DNA of 64,000 nucleotides from JAICWP01 sp035278025. GTDB taxonomy: Bacteria > Acidobacteriota > Terriglobia > Terriglobales > Acidobacteriaceae. The stretch's first letter is position 1; every line of letters begins with the position of its first letter. Under the pieces are notes generated by a model. That model was not told the DNA's origin and searched no databases. It saw only the letters and a program-made list of their open reading frames with translations. The position numbers and the translations under genes were made by a program. This document shows, piece by piece, positions 24,296 to 32,859 of this stretch. The stretch lies in contig DATEJK010000177.1 in NCBI GenBank assembly GCA_035278025.1, forward strand, positions 18,007 to 82,006. The letters run 5' to 3'.

Positions 24296-24901
24296 TCATT
24301 GCCGGGCGCGAACTGATTCCGCGGCGGAGAGCTGCAACAACGCATTGGCCACCAGTTGCAGCGCGATGCCCCAGCGCTCCTGCGCCTGCGTTTCCTGTTC
24401 GCCGTAGCCGGAAAGATAGAAGGTGAGGTAAAAGCCCTCGCGCCCAGGATCAGGGTGTGACTCGCCGCGGTAATAACAGCGGCGAACCACGAAATCGGCA
24501 GCCGCCGGAATCTCCGGAGCGCGCTGCAGCAGGCGCGCTATTTTTTTGCCCAGGTCCTCCATCTCGGCGAAGCCATAACGCGGCCCCTCCGCCACCGGGG
24601 CCAGGTCAATGTAGGATTCGTACTTCACATCCGCGCCGAATATTTCGTCGTCGGCATCCATCTGCCGTGTGCTCCAGGTGTCGCATTTGGCGGTCTGCAG
24701 CAGCGATTGCGGAGAATTGATGGCGGCGAGAAACTCCGCCAGCGGCTCATTATCCTGCGTCTCCACTATGTGTGGCAGAAGCTCGGGATGGGAGCGCAGG
24801 TCATAGTACTGCACCCGCGGGTCGGAGGATGTCCAGGGCAACTGCAGCGTGGGATCGTCGGCGCCCAATTCAACGGAAAATTCGGCCTGCACGTAATCCA
24901 T
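24296..24901 (-). CDS. Conserved hypothetical protein
   Basis: A 201-residue soluble acidic protein with no signal peptide: MDYVQAEFSVELGADDPTLQ at the start, a Tyr-rich middle (VQYYDLRSHPELLPHIVETQ, DVKYESYIDLAPVAEGPRYG), and a C-terminal helix (ALQLVANALLQLSAAES). I do not recognise the family. The frame is open to 24952, but the ATG at 24901 begins the structured part. It lies 28 bp downstream of the YheT-like hydrolase on the same strand, so the two are probably an operon. Confidence 0.65.
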   Translation of the reverse strand: MDYVQAEFSVELGADDPTLQLPWTSSDPRVQYYDLRSHPELLPHIVETQDNEPLAEFLAAINSPQSLLQTAKCDTWSTRQMDADDEIFGADVKYESYIDLAPVAEGPRYGFAEMEDLGKKIARLLQRAPEIPAAADFVVRRCYYRGESHPDPGREGFYLTFYLSGYGEQETQAQERWGIALQLVANALLQLSAAESVRARQ

Positions 24902-24929
24902 CCTAAATGAAGCGCGAATTGGCCGGAGC

Positions 24930-25991
24930 TCAGAAGCGCGCCAGGAACTCAATCACGGTGCGCTCCGCCCAGCGCCCGTCATATCCGTCGGGGTCGGCCA
25001 GAAAGGCGCAGTGGCCGCCGTGCTCGGTCTCTAGGTAACGCACGTGAGGGTTCGCCTCCAGCCTGGCCTTGGTTTGGGGAAGGATGTGGATGAAGGGATC
25101 GTCGCTGGAGTGAATGAGCAGCGCCGGAACCGCAATGCGCTCCACCACCCGCGCGGCGCTGGCCTTTGCATAATAATCGTCCGCGCCGGCGAAGCCGCAA
25201 TAATAGGCGGTGATGCGGTCATCAAACTGGCGCAGCGTCCACACCCGGCGCAGGCGCTGCATCTCATAGCGGTTGGGATAAAGCCCTGCTTTGCGCCGCA
25301 AACGCCGGCGCAGGTTCCACAGAAAATACTGCTCGTAAGCCCAGTTTTGCGGATGATGCAGAGCCGCGGCGGAGGGCGCCAGGTCCACCGCCGGCGAAAC
25401 CGCGCACACGGCGCGCAACTGCGGCGGGGCTTCCCTGCCCCATTCGCCCGCCAGCTTCAAAACCAGATTGCCGCCCATGGAAAATCCCAGCAGGGCCAGG
25501 CGCGGCAAATTTTCCTCCGCCAATAGAGCGCGCGCGATGAAGCCGACATCGGCGGAAAGCCCGGAGTGGTACAGAGTGGGCCCCAGCGCTTCTGTGCCGC
25601 CGCAGTTGCGCATATTCATTCGCACCACATTCATGCCGGCAGCCAGCGCCTTCGCCGTGGAGCCCAGAACGTACTGTGATTCGCTGGAACCTTCCAGGCC
25701 ATGCACAATGAGCAGGGTAAGCGCCTGCCCCCGCTCCTCCTGCCAATGGCAGCGGCACAGCACCTGGACTTCCGGCTCAACCTGGAACAGCCGCTTCTCG
25801 GCGGCCGGCAGGTGAATACGGCGAATCAGAAACTGGCTGGCCAGAGTCTGGCGGTGAGGCCCGCGCAAACCCCGCCGCGGGCGGAATGGCGCCCAGGGCA
25901 CATTAAGGAATGGATCGCTCGCGCGCAGTGCTTCAGCTGGCAGCGGGCGCGCGGTCAAATGGGATGGCAAGACCTGCGGCGCTTCATCCAT
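24930..25991 (-). CDS. Alpha/beta-hydrolase of the YheT/ABHD1-3 family
   Basis: A 353-residue esterase-like protein. The N-terminal segment (PRRGLRGPHRQTLASQFLIR) is the family hallmark. The nucleophile Ser is in LLGFSMGGNLVLKLA, the acid Asp in LLIHSSDDPFI and the His in TEHGGHCAFL; the oxyanion segment LLIVHGLEGSSESQY is also typical. Such enzymes act on short-chain acyl esters or phospholipids; the real substrate is unknown. No signal peptide. The start (ATG at 25991) is 46 bp from the divergent FmdB-type gene, so the two share a promoter region. Confidence 0.9.
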   Translation of the reverse strand: MDEAPQVLPSHLTARPLPAEALRASDPFLNVPWAPFRPRRGLRGPHRQTLASQFLIRRIHLPAAEKRLFQVEPEVQVLCRCHWQEERGQALTLLIVHGLEGSSESQYVLGSTAKALAAGMNVVRMNMRNCGGTEALGPTLYHSGLSADVGFIARALLAEENLPRLALLGFSMGGNLVLKLAGEWGREAPPQLRAVCAVSPAVDLAPSAAALHHPQNWAYEQYFLWNLRRRLRRKAGLYPNRYEMQRLRRVWTLRQFDDRITAYYCGFAGADDYYAKASAARVVERIAVPALLIHSSDDPFIHILPQTKARLEANPHVRYLETEHGGHCAFLADPDGYDGRWAERTVIEFLARF

Positions 25992-26037
25992 ATTTTAATT
26001 TCCCGCGTTCCCCCTTAAAATATAGCTGGAGTTGTTT

Positions 26038-26271
26038 ATGCCCATCTTCGAATACATATGCCGCGAGTGCAACCAGCGTTTTGAAGCCCTGGTGTATGGC
26101 GCGCAAAAGCCGGAGTGCCCGCATTGCGGCGGCCGCAAACTGGAAACACAGCTCTCCGTCTTCGCGGTGAGCAGCAAGAGCGGTTCCACTTCCGCAACAG
26201 GTGCCGCCCCTTGCAGCACCTGCGGCGACCCGCGCGGAGCGGGCGCCTGCTCCCTTCCCGATCTGGACTGA
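26038..26271 (+). CDS. FmdB-type zinc-ribbon protein
   Basis: A 77-residue protein with a typical FmdB zinc ribbon: MPIFEYICRECNQRFEALVY followed by CPHCGGRKLE (CxxC...CxxC). A second small Cys cluster (CSTCGDPRGAGAC) is near the C-terminus. GGAG at 26027-26030 sets the start at the ATG at 26038; the in-frame TTG at 26032 is less likely. Family members are regulatory or accessory zinc proteins without a defined reaction. Confidence 0.85.
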   Translation: MPIFEYICRECNQRFEALVYGAQKPECPHCGGRKLETQLSVFAVSSKSGSTSATGAAPCSTCGDPRGAGACSLPDLD

Positions 26272-26445
26272 CCGCCTCCGCGCTGCAGCCCGCAAGTGGC
26301 GGCGCCGCCTTGTTTTACCTCCGGTTACCGAAGGAATCGCAACCCGCTCTCGCCCGTAACTTGGCCCTGCCCGGCGCGCAGGTTACCATTTTTTCGCAAC
26401 ACTCCCCAGAAGTCCATTGTCATCCCCCAGAAACTCAGGGCCACT

Positions 26446-26775
26446 ATGGACCGCCGTCGGGAACCACGGGTAACAGCCGCTCTTCCGGTTCGCGTCTGGG
26501 GTATTGACGCCTACGACCAGGCCTTCAGCCAGATTGTTTCCGCGCGTAACGTAAGCACGGAGGGCGCGTTGCTCACCGGCATGCGCCACCGGGTGCGCAT
26601 GGGCGAAATTCTGGAACTGCAGTACAGCGGGCGCAAAGCCGAGTTTCGCGTGGTCTGGATCTCGGAATCGTCCGATGGCATGCGCTCCCAGGTCGGCATC
26701 AAAAGCCTGCCCTCGGAAAACTCTATCTGGGATGTCAAACTGGAGCAGTGCTGCGAGTTTGTGGGCAACGGCTAG
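26446..26775 (+). CDS. PilZ-domain protein
   Basis: A 109-residue protein consisting of one PilZ domain. The c-di-GMP-binding signature appears as RRREPR (the RxxxR box) at the very start and NVSTEGALL ([D/N]xSxxG) about 30 residues later. It probably binds c-di-GMP and acts as an adaptor. AGGG precedes the ATG at 26446; upstream in-frame sequence is not convincing. The downstream 26776-27021 region carries a family A repeat copy at 26831. Confidence 0.85.
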   Translation: MDRRREPRVTAALPVRVWGIDAYDQAFSQIVSARNVSTEGALLTGMRHRVRMGEILELQYSGRKAEFRVVWISESSDGMRSQVGIKSLPSENSIWDVKLEQCCEFVGNG

Positions 26776-26830
26776 AAACCAGTTCTCAGCTGTCAGTTCT
26801 CAGATCATTCGCCCAATCCCTTTTGACGGT

Positions 26831-26857
26831 TGTATCCTGAGCGCCAGCGAAGGACCT
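26831..26857 (+). repeat. Family A repeat, short copy
   Basis: TGTATCCTGAGCGCCAGCGAAGGACCT, the ends-only version of the family A element. Confidence 0.7.
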
Positions 26858-27021
26858 GCTTTTGTCGCGACAGCTACTCCACGCGCAGGGCTTTGGAAGC
26901 GGCGTGGCGGGCACCGGTGGCCACCGGCCTCTGTTACCCTCGCCACAAAAGCACGTAACCTGCGTCACAGCCGGCCCGGTCGCATCTGAAATAAAGTAGG
27001 GAAGAAATACGGAGGAGACGC

Positions 27022-28272
27022 ATGTCCACGCCCTGGGCGCACCGCTTCGCGCAGCGCACCAAAGCCGTCAAAAGCTCCACCATCCGGGAACTGCTGAAGC
27101 TCACGCAGCGGCCGGAAGTAATCTCCTTCGCCGGCGGCCTGCCTGCCCCCGAGGTCTTCCCGGTGGAGCGCTTCCAGAATGCCTGCCAGCGCGTGCTACA
27201 GGCCAAAGGCGCCATGGCCCTGCAGTACAGCGCCTCCGAGGGCTACACCCCCCTGCGTGAGTACCTGGCCCAGAAAATGGCGCGTTACGGCATTATCGCC
27301 GGCGTGGACAACGTTCTTATCACCAGCGGCTCACAGCAGGCCCTCGACCTGATCGGCAAGCTGCTGATCAATCCCGGCGACCGCGTCCTGCTGGAGGCCC
27401 CCACCTACCTGGGAGCGCTGCAGGCCTTCAACGTCTATGGCTCCGAGTACGTCACTGTCCCCATTGACCAGGACGGCCTGCGCACCGAACACCTCGATGA
27501 GGCCCTGCGCTCCGGCCCCAAGTTCATGTACATCCTGCCCAACTTCCAGAACCCTGGCGGGGTCACGTTGTGCGAACCGCGGCGCCACGAACTGGTGCTG
27601 CTGGCGGATAAATACGGCATTCCCATCATTGAAGATGACCCCTATGGCCAGCTGCGCTTTGAAGGCGAGCACCTTCCGCCCCTGCTGGTGCTGGACCGTG
27701 AGAACCTGCGCCGCGATGACGGCAAGCTGGGTAACGTAATCTACCTGAGCACCTTCTCCAAGACGCTGGCGCCCGGCATCCGCCTGGGCTGGATTGTCGC
27801 CCCCCCGGATGTGATCACCAAGCTGGTGCAGCTCAAACAGGGCGCGGACCTGCACAGCAGCACCTTCGACCAGATGGTCGCCTACGAAGTTGTGCACGAC
27901 GGCTTTCTCGACGAGCACGTAAAAAAAATTCGCGCCATCTATCGTGAACGTCGCGACGTGATGCTGGCTGCCCTGGCGGAATATTTTCCCCCCGAGGTCA
28001 CCTGGACCCATCCCCACGGCGGCCTCTTCCTGTGGGTCACCCTGCCCGAGGGCATGGATATGCAGCATCTGTTCCAGGCGGCAGTGCGGGAAAACGTGGC
28101 CTTCGTTCCCGGCGACTGCTTCTACCCCGGCGGCGATGAGGGCAACCGCCACATGCGCCTGAATTTCTCCCACTCCACGCCGCAGCAGATCCGCGAAGGC
28201 ATTCGCCGCCTGGGCCTGGCGGTGGCGCGGGAGTTGGCGGCACACCACCCCGGCGTGCTGGTGGAACGCTGA
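27022..28272 (+). CDS. PLP-dependent aminotransferase, class I/II (LysN-like)
   Basis: A 416-residue fold-type I aminotransferase. It begins with FAQRTKAVKSSTIRELLKLT and ISFAGGLPAPEVFP, typical of the 2-aminoadipate/MocR-like branch (LysN, aromatic and alpha-aminoadipate aminotransferases). The PLP lysine is Lys247 in STFSKTLAPGIRLG, with the cofactor-binding Asp in IPIIEDDPYGQLRF and the C-terminal Arg in HMRLNFSHSTP. There is a strong GGAGGAG ribosome binding site. Substrate could be 2-aminoadipate, branched-chain or aromatic amino acids; context does not decide. It is monocistronic. Confidence 0.92.
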   Translation: MSTPWAHRFAQRTKAVKSSTIRELLKLTQRPEVISFAGGLPAPEVFPVERFQNACQRVLQAKGAMALQYSASEGYTPLREYLAQKMARYGIIAGVDNVLITSGSQQALDLIGKLLINPGDRVLLEAPTYLGALQAFNVYGSEYVTVPIDQDGLRTEHLDEALRSGPKFMYILPNFQNPGGVTLCEPRRHELVLLADKYGIPIIEDDPYGQLRFEGEHLPPLLVLDRENLRRDDGKLGNVIYLSTFSKTLAPGIRLGWIVAPPDVITKLVQLKQGADLHSSTFDQMVAYEVVHDGFLDEHVKKIRAIYRERRDVMLAALAEYFPPEVTWTHPHGGLFLWVTLPEGMDMQHLFQAAVRENVAFVPGDCFYPGGDEGNRHMRLNFSHSTPQQIREGIRRLGLAVARELAAHHPGVLVER

Positions 28273-28414
28273 ACCCACCCTTTGGTGAGTGACGCTCTGT
28301 TCTGAAGAGTAGGGTTTTTCCTGGTGAGCCCCACAGATTCGTCCTATCAGTGCGGAAACACCCCCAGGGATGACTCCGCGACCCCAAACGGATGACACCG
28401 CGGCTCCAGACGCC

Positions 28415-28438
28415 TCTGTGTCCTCTGTGGTGAAAAAT
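28415..28438 (+). repeat. Short dispersed motif, family D (CTCTGTGTCCTCTGTGGTGAAA)
   Basis: Similar short stretches occur at about 24268, 35756, 49698 and 52515. All point the same way on the + strand and lie between genes. Confidence 0.55.
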
Positions 28439-28448
28439 ATCGTTTGAA

Positions 28449-29102
28449 CTAAGCCTTGGGCGCGCTAGTCCGCCGCAATAGGTTGGGCAATTCTTTCACG
28501 ATGTACGCCGTCACCGCCGAAACCAGCGACCCCACCGCCGTCATCAGCAGCGAGCTGCCGTATTTCACATACCAGGCGGGTCCGGAATCAGGCACCAGCG
28601 TGCTCATTCCCTGCCAGTTCATGCCCAGGTCGCCGCTGCGCCGCGGGATCACTTGCAGGTTCACCTGGCTGTCCTGGGGAAAATCTCCGGTGACTATGCC
28701 GTTATTGTCGTAGCCTTCGTCGGAGGTCACCCTCACCTTTACCGTATGCCGCCCGGCGGAGACCGGCATCATGCGCGAGAAGCTGCCTCCAATCCCCGCG
28801 GGCAGCAGTCCAAACCGCCGCCGCTCCGAGCCCACAACGTGCTCCGAGCACGCCAGATCCCCGTCCACCCATACCGATACCTGGGCGGAACGAAAACTGT
28901 GCTGCATCTGCACTTTAAGCGTGGCACTGCCCCCCGCCAGATGCATCAGCAATGCAATCACGAATACGGCCCCGGCGGTGCTGCCTACAAAACCCACGGG
29001 ATGCTTGCGAATAAGGGTAATGCCTCGTTGCAGTGCGCCCTGGGCGGATGCCTGCCAGGAAGCGCCGGCTGGGACCGGCGGAGTTGTGGTTACGGAACCC
29101 AT
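28449..29102 (-). CDS. Membrane protein of unknown function
   Basis: A 217-residue protein with an N-terminal membrane helix (about 37-58, VGFVGSTAGAVFVIALLMHL), a beta-rich periplasmic domain (AQVSVWVDGDLACSEHVVGS... GRHTVKVRVTSDEGYDN) and a C-terminal helix (about 180-200, SSLLMTAVGSLVSAVTAYIV) before a short basic tail. The middle part is like an accessory domain that binds a partner; no family recognised. Function unknown. Confidence 0.65.
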   Translation of the reverse strand: MGSVTTTPPVPAGASWQASAQGALQRGITLIRKHPVGFVGSTAGAVFVIALLMHLAGGSATLKVQMQHSFRSAQVSVWVDGDLACSEHVVGSERRRFGLLPAGIGGSFSRMMPVSAGRHTVKVRVTSDEGYDNNGIVTGDFPQDSQVNLQVIPRRSGDLGMNWQGMSTLVPDSGPAWYVKYGSSLLMTAVGSLVSAVTAYIVKELPNLLRRTSAPKA

Positions 29103-29252
29103 GGCAGCTCAATTGTGCCGCGACTCCTGACCTTGGCTCCAGTTACCGAAGTGCTAATTCAGCTCCTAGGCGCTGAACTTCCAGCTGCTAGCAGCAGCTA
29201 AACAGCCAGGAACAGTCGGGCAGCAGACAGTTCCTTTATGGGCAATCCCGCG

Positions 29253-31316
29253 TCAACTCTTGCCCGCTGCCGTCACCACTGCCTCTGTCTTCAAATCCCC
29301 CACCAGCCTCCGCCGCAACAGCTCCGTGATGGTTGCCGGGTCGGCGGGATGGGCAAAGTAATAACCTTGCGCCAGTTCACACCCCAATTCGGTAAGCTGC
29401 TTGGCCTGCTCCGCCGTCTCCACCCCTTCCGCCACCACTTTCAGCCCCAGGTTATGGGCCAGGGTAATGATGATGCGTACTATTTCCAGCGCTTCCTTGT
29501 CGCGATCCATTCCGGAAATAAAGCTGCGGTCAATCTTCAGCGAGTCCACCGGCAGGCGCTGCAGGCGGCTGAGGGAGGAGTAGCCGGTGCCGAAATCGTC
29601 AATGCTCAGGCCTACCCCCAGCGCCTTGAACTTGGCCAGCACGTCGGCGGCTTCGGCGTCGCCCATGGCGATGGTCTCCATCACCTCCAGTTGCAGGCTG
29701 CCCGACTGCAGGCCGCTCTGCTGCAAGGTGGAGCGGATGGCCGCCGGCAGTTCCGGCCGGCCAAACTCCGGCGGCGAAATGTTCACGCTCATCACCAGCG
29801 GCGGCTGCGCCGGAAACTCCGTCTGCCACGACCGCAGCTGCGCGCATGCCTGGCGCAGCAGCACTTTGTTCATCGCGTTGATGAGCCCGGTTTCGCAGGC
29901 CACGGGAAGGAACTCGCCGGGCGCCACCAGCCCTTGCGGCCGCCGCCACCGCACCAGCGCCTCGAAGCCGGCGATCGTGCCTCCCTGCAGCCACACGATC
30001 GGCTGGTAATGGTTGATCAGTTCGCCCCTTTCCAACCCTTTGCGCAGGTCGGTTTCCAGCCGCAGCCGCTGCACCGCGGTGACGTACATGGCGGTGTCGA
30101 AGACTTCACAGCGCGCTTTGCCCGCCCGCTTGGCCCGATACATGGCGATTTCCGCGTCCCGCAGCACTTCTTCTGCGGCGCTGCGCGCGGTCGTGCTCAG
30201 CGCGATTCCAATGCTGGCCGAAACCACCATCTCCTGCTTGTTGACCAAAAACGGAATCGCCAGCCGGCCCTGGATTCGCTCCGCCACCCGCACCGCGTCG
30301 CTGGGTCCCCCAATGTCATCCAGCACCACCGTGAACTCGTCGCCCCCAATCCGTGCCAGGCTTTCGTCAGCGCCGCTGGAAGTATCGCCCCCGGTGCTGC
30401 GCGCTACCGTGTCGCTCCGGCGCAATGACTTGCTTAGCCGCTGCCCGATCTGCACCAGCAACTCGTCGCCCGCGCTGTGGCCCAGGCTGTCGTTCACCAC
30501 CTTGAATTCGTCCAGGTCAATGAACAGCACCGCGAATTTGTAAGTGGCATGGCGCTTGGCCATGTCCAGGGCGTGCTGCAGGCGGCTGAGAAACAGCGCC
30601 CGGTTGGGCAGGTTGGTAAGCCCGTCGTAGAACGCGTTGTGAGCCAGCGCCTCCTCCGCCCGCTTGCGCTCGGTGACGTCCCGGTTCACGATCACCAGTT
30701 GCTCGATTTCGCCCTTGGAATTGCGGATGGCGCTGGCCGTGGACTCCAGTATCCGCCACGTCCCGTCCTTGTGCCGCATGCGGTACTCCAGCTGCTGCCC
30801 TCTCCCCGTTCTGCGCGCCTTTTCCGCCGCCTCCAATACCCGCTGCTGGTCATCCGGATGTACTTGCTCCAGCGAAGAAGTGGTCTGCAGTTCCTCCAAC
30901 GAGTAGCCCAGAACCTTGCTGTACGCCGGGCTGTTATAGAGCCGCCGCCCCGACTTGTCCACCAGCGCGATCATGTCGGCGGCGTTCTCGCTGATCAGCC
31001 GGAACAACTGCTCGCGTTCCGCCAGCTGCCAGCGGGTTTGCTGCAGTTGCCGGTGCTGGTAAATGGTATACAGATCAAACATCAGCACCAGCGCCGCCAG
31101 CGCCCGCACCCAATCGTGCAGATCCGACCAGTAGGTGTTGTAGGGCTGGAAGGGAAACCACGGGAAGGTAAAAGAAATGATGCCCGCCGTCAGCAGCAGG
31201 GTCACGCCCACCGCGAACACCCACAGCCACCACTCCCGGCCCTCGATGCGCCGCATCTCCGCGGGCAAAGGTGCGCCCAGGCTTAGGTTGGCGGCGCGCA
31301 CTCGGTCCTTGGCCAT
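29253..31316 (-). CDS. PAS-GGDEF-EAL c-di-GMP regulator
   Basis: A 687-residue protein: two N-terminal membrane helices (about 30-105), a PAS/PAC domain (about 120-235, ENAADMIALVDKSGRRLYNS), GGDEF (about 245-420, ARIGGDEFTVVL, intact) and EAL (about 430-680, with GFEALVRW and the metal ligands in SIDDFGTGYSSL). It could both make and break c-di-GMP. An RRSD inhibitory-site-like motif is separated from GGDEF by an extra segment (STGGDTSSGADESLA), which would displace it. It lies next to nothing functionally obvious, but two PilZ proteins are in the window. Confidence 0.93.
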   Translation of the reverse strand: MAKDRVRAANLSLGAPLPAEMRRIEGREWWLWVFAVGVTLLLTAGIISFTFPWFPFQPYNTYWSDLHDWVRALAALVLMFDLYTIYQHRQLQQTRWQLAEREQLFRLISENAADMIALVDKSGRRLYNSPAYSKVLGYSLEELQTTSSLEQVHPDDQQRVLEAAEKARRTGRGQQLEYRMRHKDGTWRILESTASAIRNSKGEIEQLVIVNRDVTERKRAEEALAHNAFYDGLTNLPNRALFLSRLQHALDMAKRHATYKFAVLFIDLDEFKVVNDSLGHSAGDELLVQIGQRLSKSLRRSDTVARSTGGDTSSGADESLARIGGDEFTVVLDDIGGPSDAVRVAERIQGRLAIPFLVNKQEMVVSASIGIALSTTARSAAEEVLRDAEIAMYRAKRAGKARCEVFDTAMYVTAVQRLRLETDLRKGLERGELINHYQPIVWLQGGTIAGFEALVRWRRPQGLVAPGEFLPVACETGLINAMNKVLLRQACAQLRSWQTEFPAQPPLVMSVNISPPEFGRPELPAAIRSTLQQSGLQSGSLQLEVMETIAMGDAEAADVLAKFKALGVGLSIDDFGTGYSSLSRLQRLPVDSLKIDRSFISGMDRDKEALEIVRIIITLAHNLGLKVVAEGVETAEQAKQLTELGCELAQGYYFAHPADPATITELLRRRLVGDLKTEAVVTAAGKS

Positions 31317-31418
31317 TCTGGGTTGTCTGTGACTAGAGGGATTGTAGGGCGAGGAGAGAACGAGGAACGGTTACCAAGGTAGCCGCGGTCCCCTCGCCAT
31401 TCTCATTTCCGGAAGCAA

Positions 31419-31473
31419 TGTCATCCTGAGTGAGCGGAATCGAGCGCAGCAAAATGAGCGCGAGTCGAAGGAC
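31419..31473 (+). repeat. Family A repeat
   Basis: TGTCATCCTGAGTGAG... to ...GAGTCGAAGGACG, in the 300-bp gap 31317-31616. The rest of the gap carries a GCGCGGGCGCCCCGCCCGCGA segment (about 31530), also seen next to other repeats, and no gene. Confidence 0.7.
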
Positions 31474-31616
31474 GCTGTGCTTGCTCCAGCGCGGGGCGAG
31501 AATCGTCAATCGAAAATCAAACTTTCGTGGCGCGGGCGCCCCGCCCGCGAACGCTTTGAGACACCATGGCCGCGTCCACCGCACTCTGCTCGAAACTCGA
31601 AACTGGAAACTCGAAA

Positions 31617-32858
31617 CTACTCATACCTCAGCGCCTCAATCGGATCCAGCCGCGCCGCTTTTACCGCCGGAATCATCCCGCTCACGATGCCCACCAACCC
31701 CAATATCAGCGCCGCCGCCAGCAGCGTGCTCGCGTTGATGGTCAGGTGAATGTCGCCCTCGGAGGCGTCTTCGATGAACGCGCTCCACAAGGTAAGCGAG
31801 CCTACTGACCATGAAACCAGATAAGCCAGCGCCACTCCCGCCAGCCCGCCCAAAAGCGTGATCGCCAGCGCCTCCGCCAGAAACTGAACCAGAATGTGCC
31901 GCTTGCGCGCCCCCAGCGCCTTCTCCACCCCGATCTCCCGCGTGCGCTGCGTCACCGAGACCAGCATGATGTTCATCAGCCCCACGCCCCCAATGCCCAG
32001 CGTCAACAGCCCTATAAATCCCAGCAGCACCTTGATGCCCACGGTGATAATGCGCAGTTCCTTGAATTCTTCGATGCTGTCGAAAACAAACACCGCCCGC
32101 CGGTCTTCGGGATTGAAGTTGTGGTGGAAAGCCAGCGATTGCCGCACTGCCTTGGCTACCCGCGCGTGCTCCGGCCCTTCGTACTCCAGCACTATGTCGT
32201 CAATGTGGTAGCTGTCCCGCAGGTCGCCCACGGCGCTGAAGGGCACGTAGATCTTGCCGTTGGTGTTGTCGTCTCCGTTCTGAATCAGCCGCCTCAGTAC
32301 CCCGATCACGGTGTAGGAGATGCCGTCCACACGAATGGTCTCGCCCAGTGCCTCGCGCCCGGAAAACAGCTTCTTCTTTACGTCCGCCCCCAGCACCGCT
32401 ACCCGCGTGTGCGTGTAGTCGTCCTGGTTGCTGAAAAAGCTGCCCTCCGCCACGTCCAGGCGGCGAATGCGCTGGAACGCGGAATAAACTCCGGCCACCT
32501 GGAACAGCGCCGAGCGGTTCAGATACGCCGCCGTGCACTGCTTGGCCGCCTCCGGGGAAATCCGTTTCAGGAACGGAACCTCGTTGCGCAGGTATTCCAG
32601 GTCCTCGGTGGTCAGCTTCACTTCCACTCCCGCCTTGCTGCCCCCCGCCTGCATGGAGGTGTGGCCGGGGAAAACCGCCACCATGTTGCCGGAAAAAGTC
32701 TCGAAGGCCACCATCAGTCCGCGCTCGAAACCCGCGCCGTAGGCCAGCAGCAGCACCACCGTGGCGATGCCCCACGCCATGCCCAGCATGGTGAGCAGGC
32801 TGCGCCGCCGGTTGTAGCGCAGCGCCCCGTACGCCTGTTTGAGCAGATCGCCGGTCAT
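31617..32858 (-). CDS. MacB-type ABC transporter permease (second of pair)
   Basis: A 413-residue permease of the MacB/FtsX class: an N-terminal amphipathic start and helix (LKQAYGALRYNRRRSLLTML), a large periplasmic MacB_PCD domain (about 55-240), and three C-terminal helices with LGARKRHILVQFLAEALAIT and LVSWSVGSLTLWSAF. The ATG at 32858 almost abuts the stop of the upstream permease (32860), so they are co-translated. No ATPase gene is next to them in the window; the partner must be elsewhere. Confidence 0.9.
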   Translation of the reverse strand: MTGDLLKQAYGALRYNRRRSLLTMLGMAWGIATVVLLLAYGAGFERGLMVAFETFSGNMVAVFPGHTSMQAGGSKAGVEVKLTTEDLEYLRNEVPFLKRISPEAAKQCTAAYLNRSALFQVAGVYSAFQRIRRLDVAEGSFFSNQDDYTHTRVAVLGADVKKKLFSGREALGETIRVDGISYTVIGVLRRLIQNGDDNTNGKIYVPFSAVGDLRDSYHIDDIVLEYEGPEHARVAKAVRQSLAFHHNFNPEDRRAVFVFDSIEEFKELRIITVGIKVLLGFIGLLTLGIGGVGLMNIMLVSVTQRTREIGVEKALGARKRHILVQFLAEALAITLLGGLAGVALAYLVSWSVGSLTLWSAFIEDASEGDIHLTINASTLLAAALILGLVGIVSGMIPAVKAARLDPIEALRYE

Positions 32859-32859
32859 G

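Noticed and set aside
29238..30428. Long plus-strand frame opposite the PAS-GGDEF-EAL gene
   Set aside because: Antisense shadow with Arg/His/Gln-rich composition and no recognisable domain.
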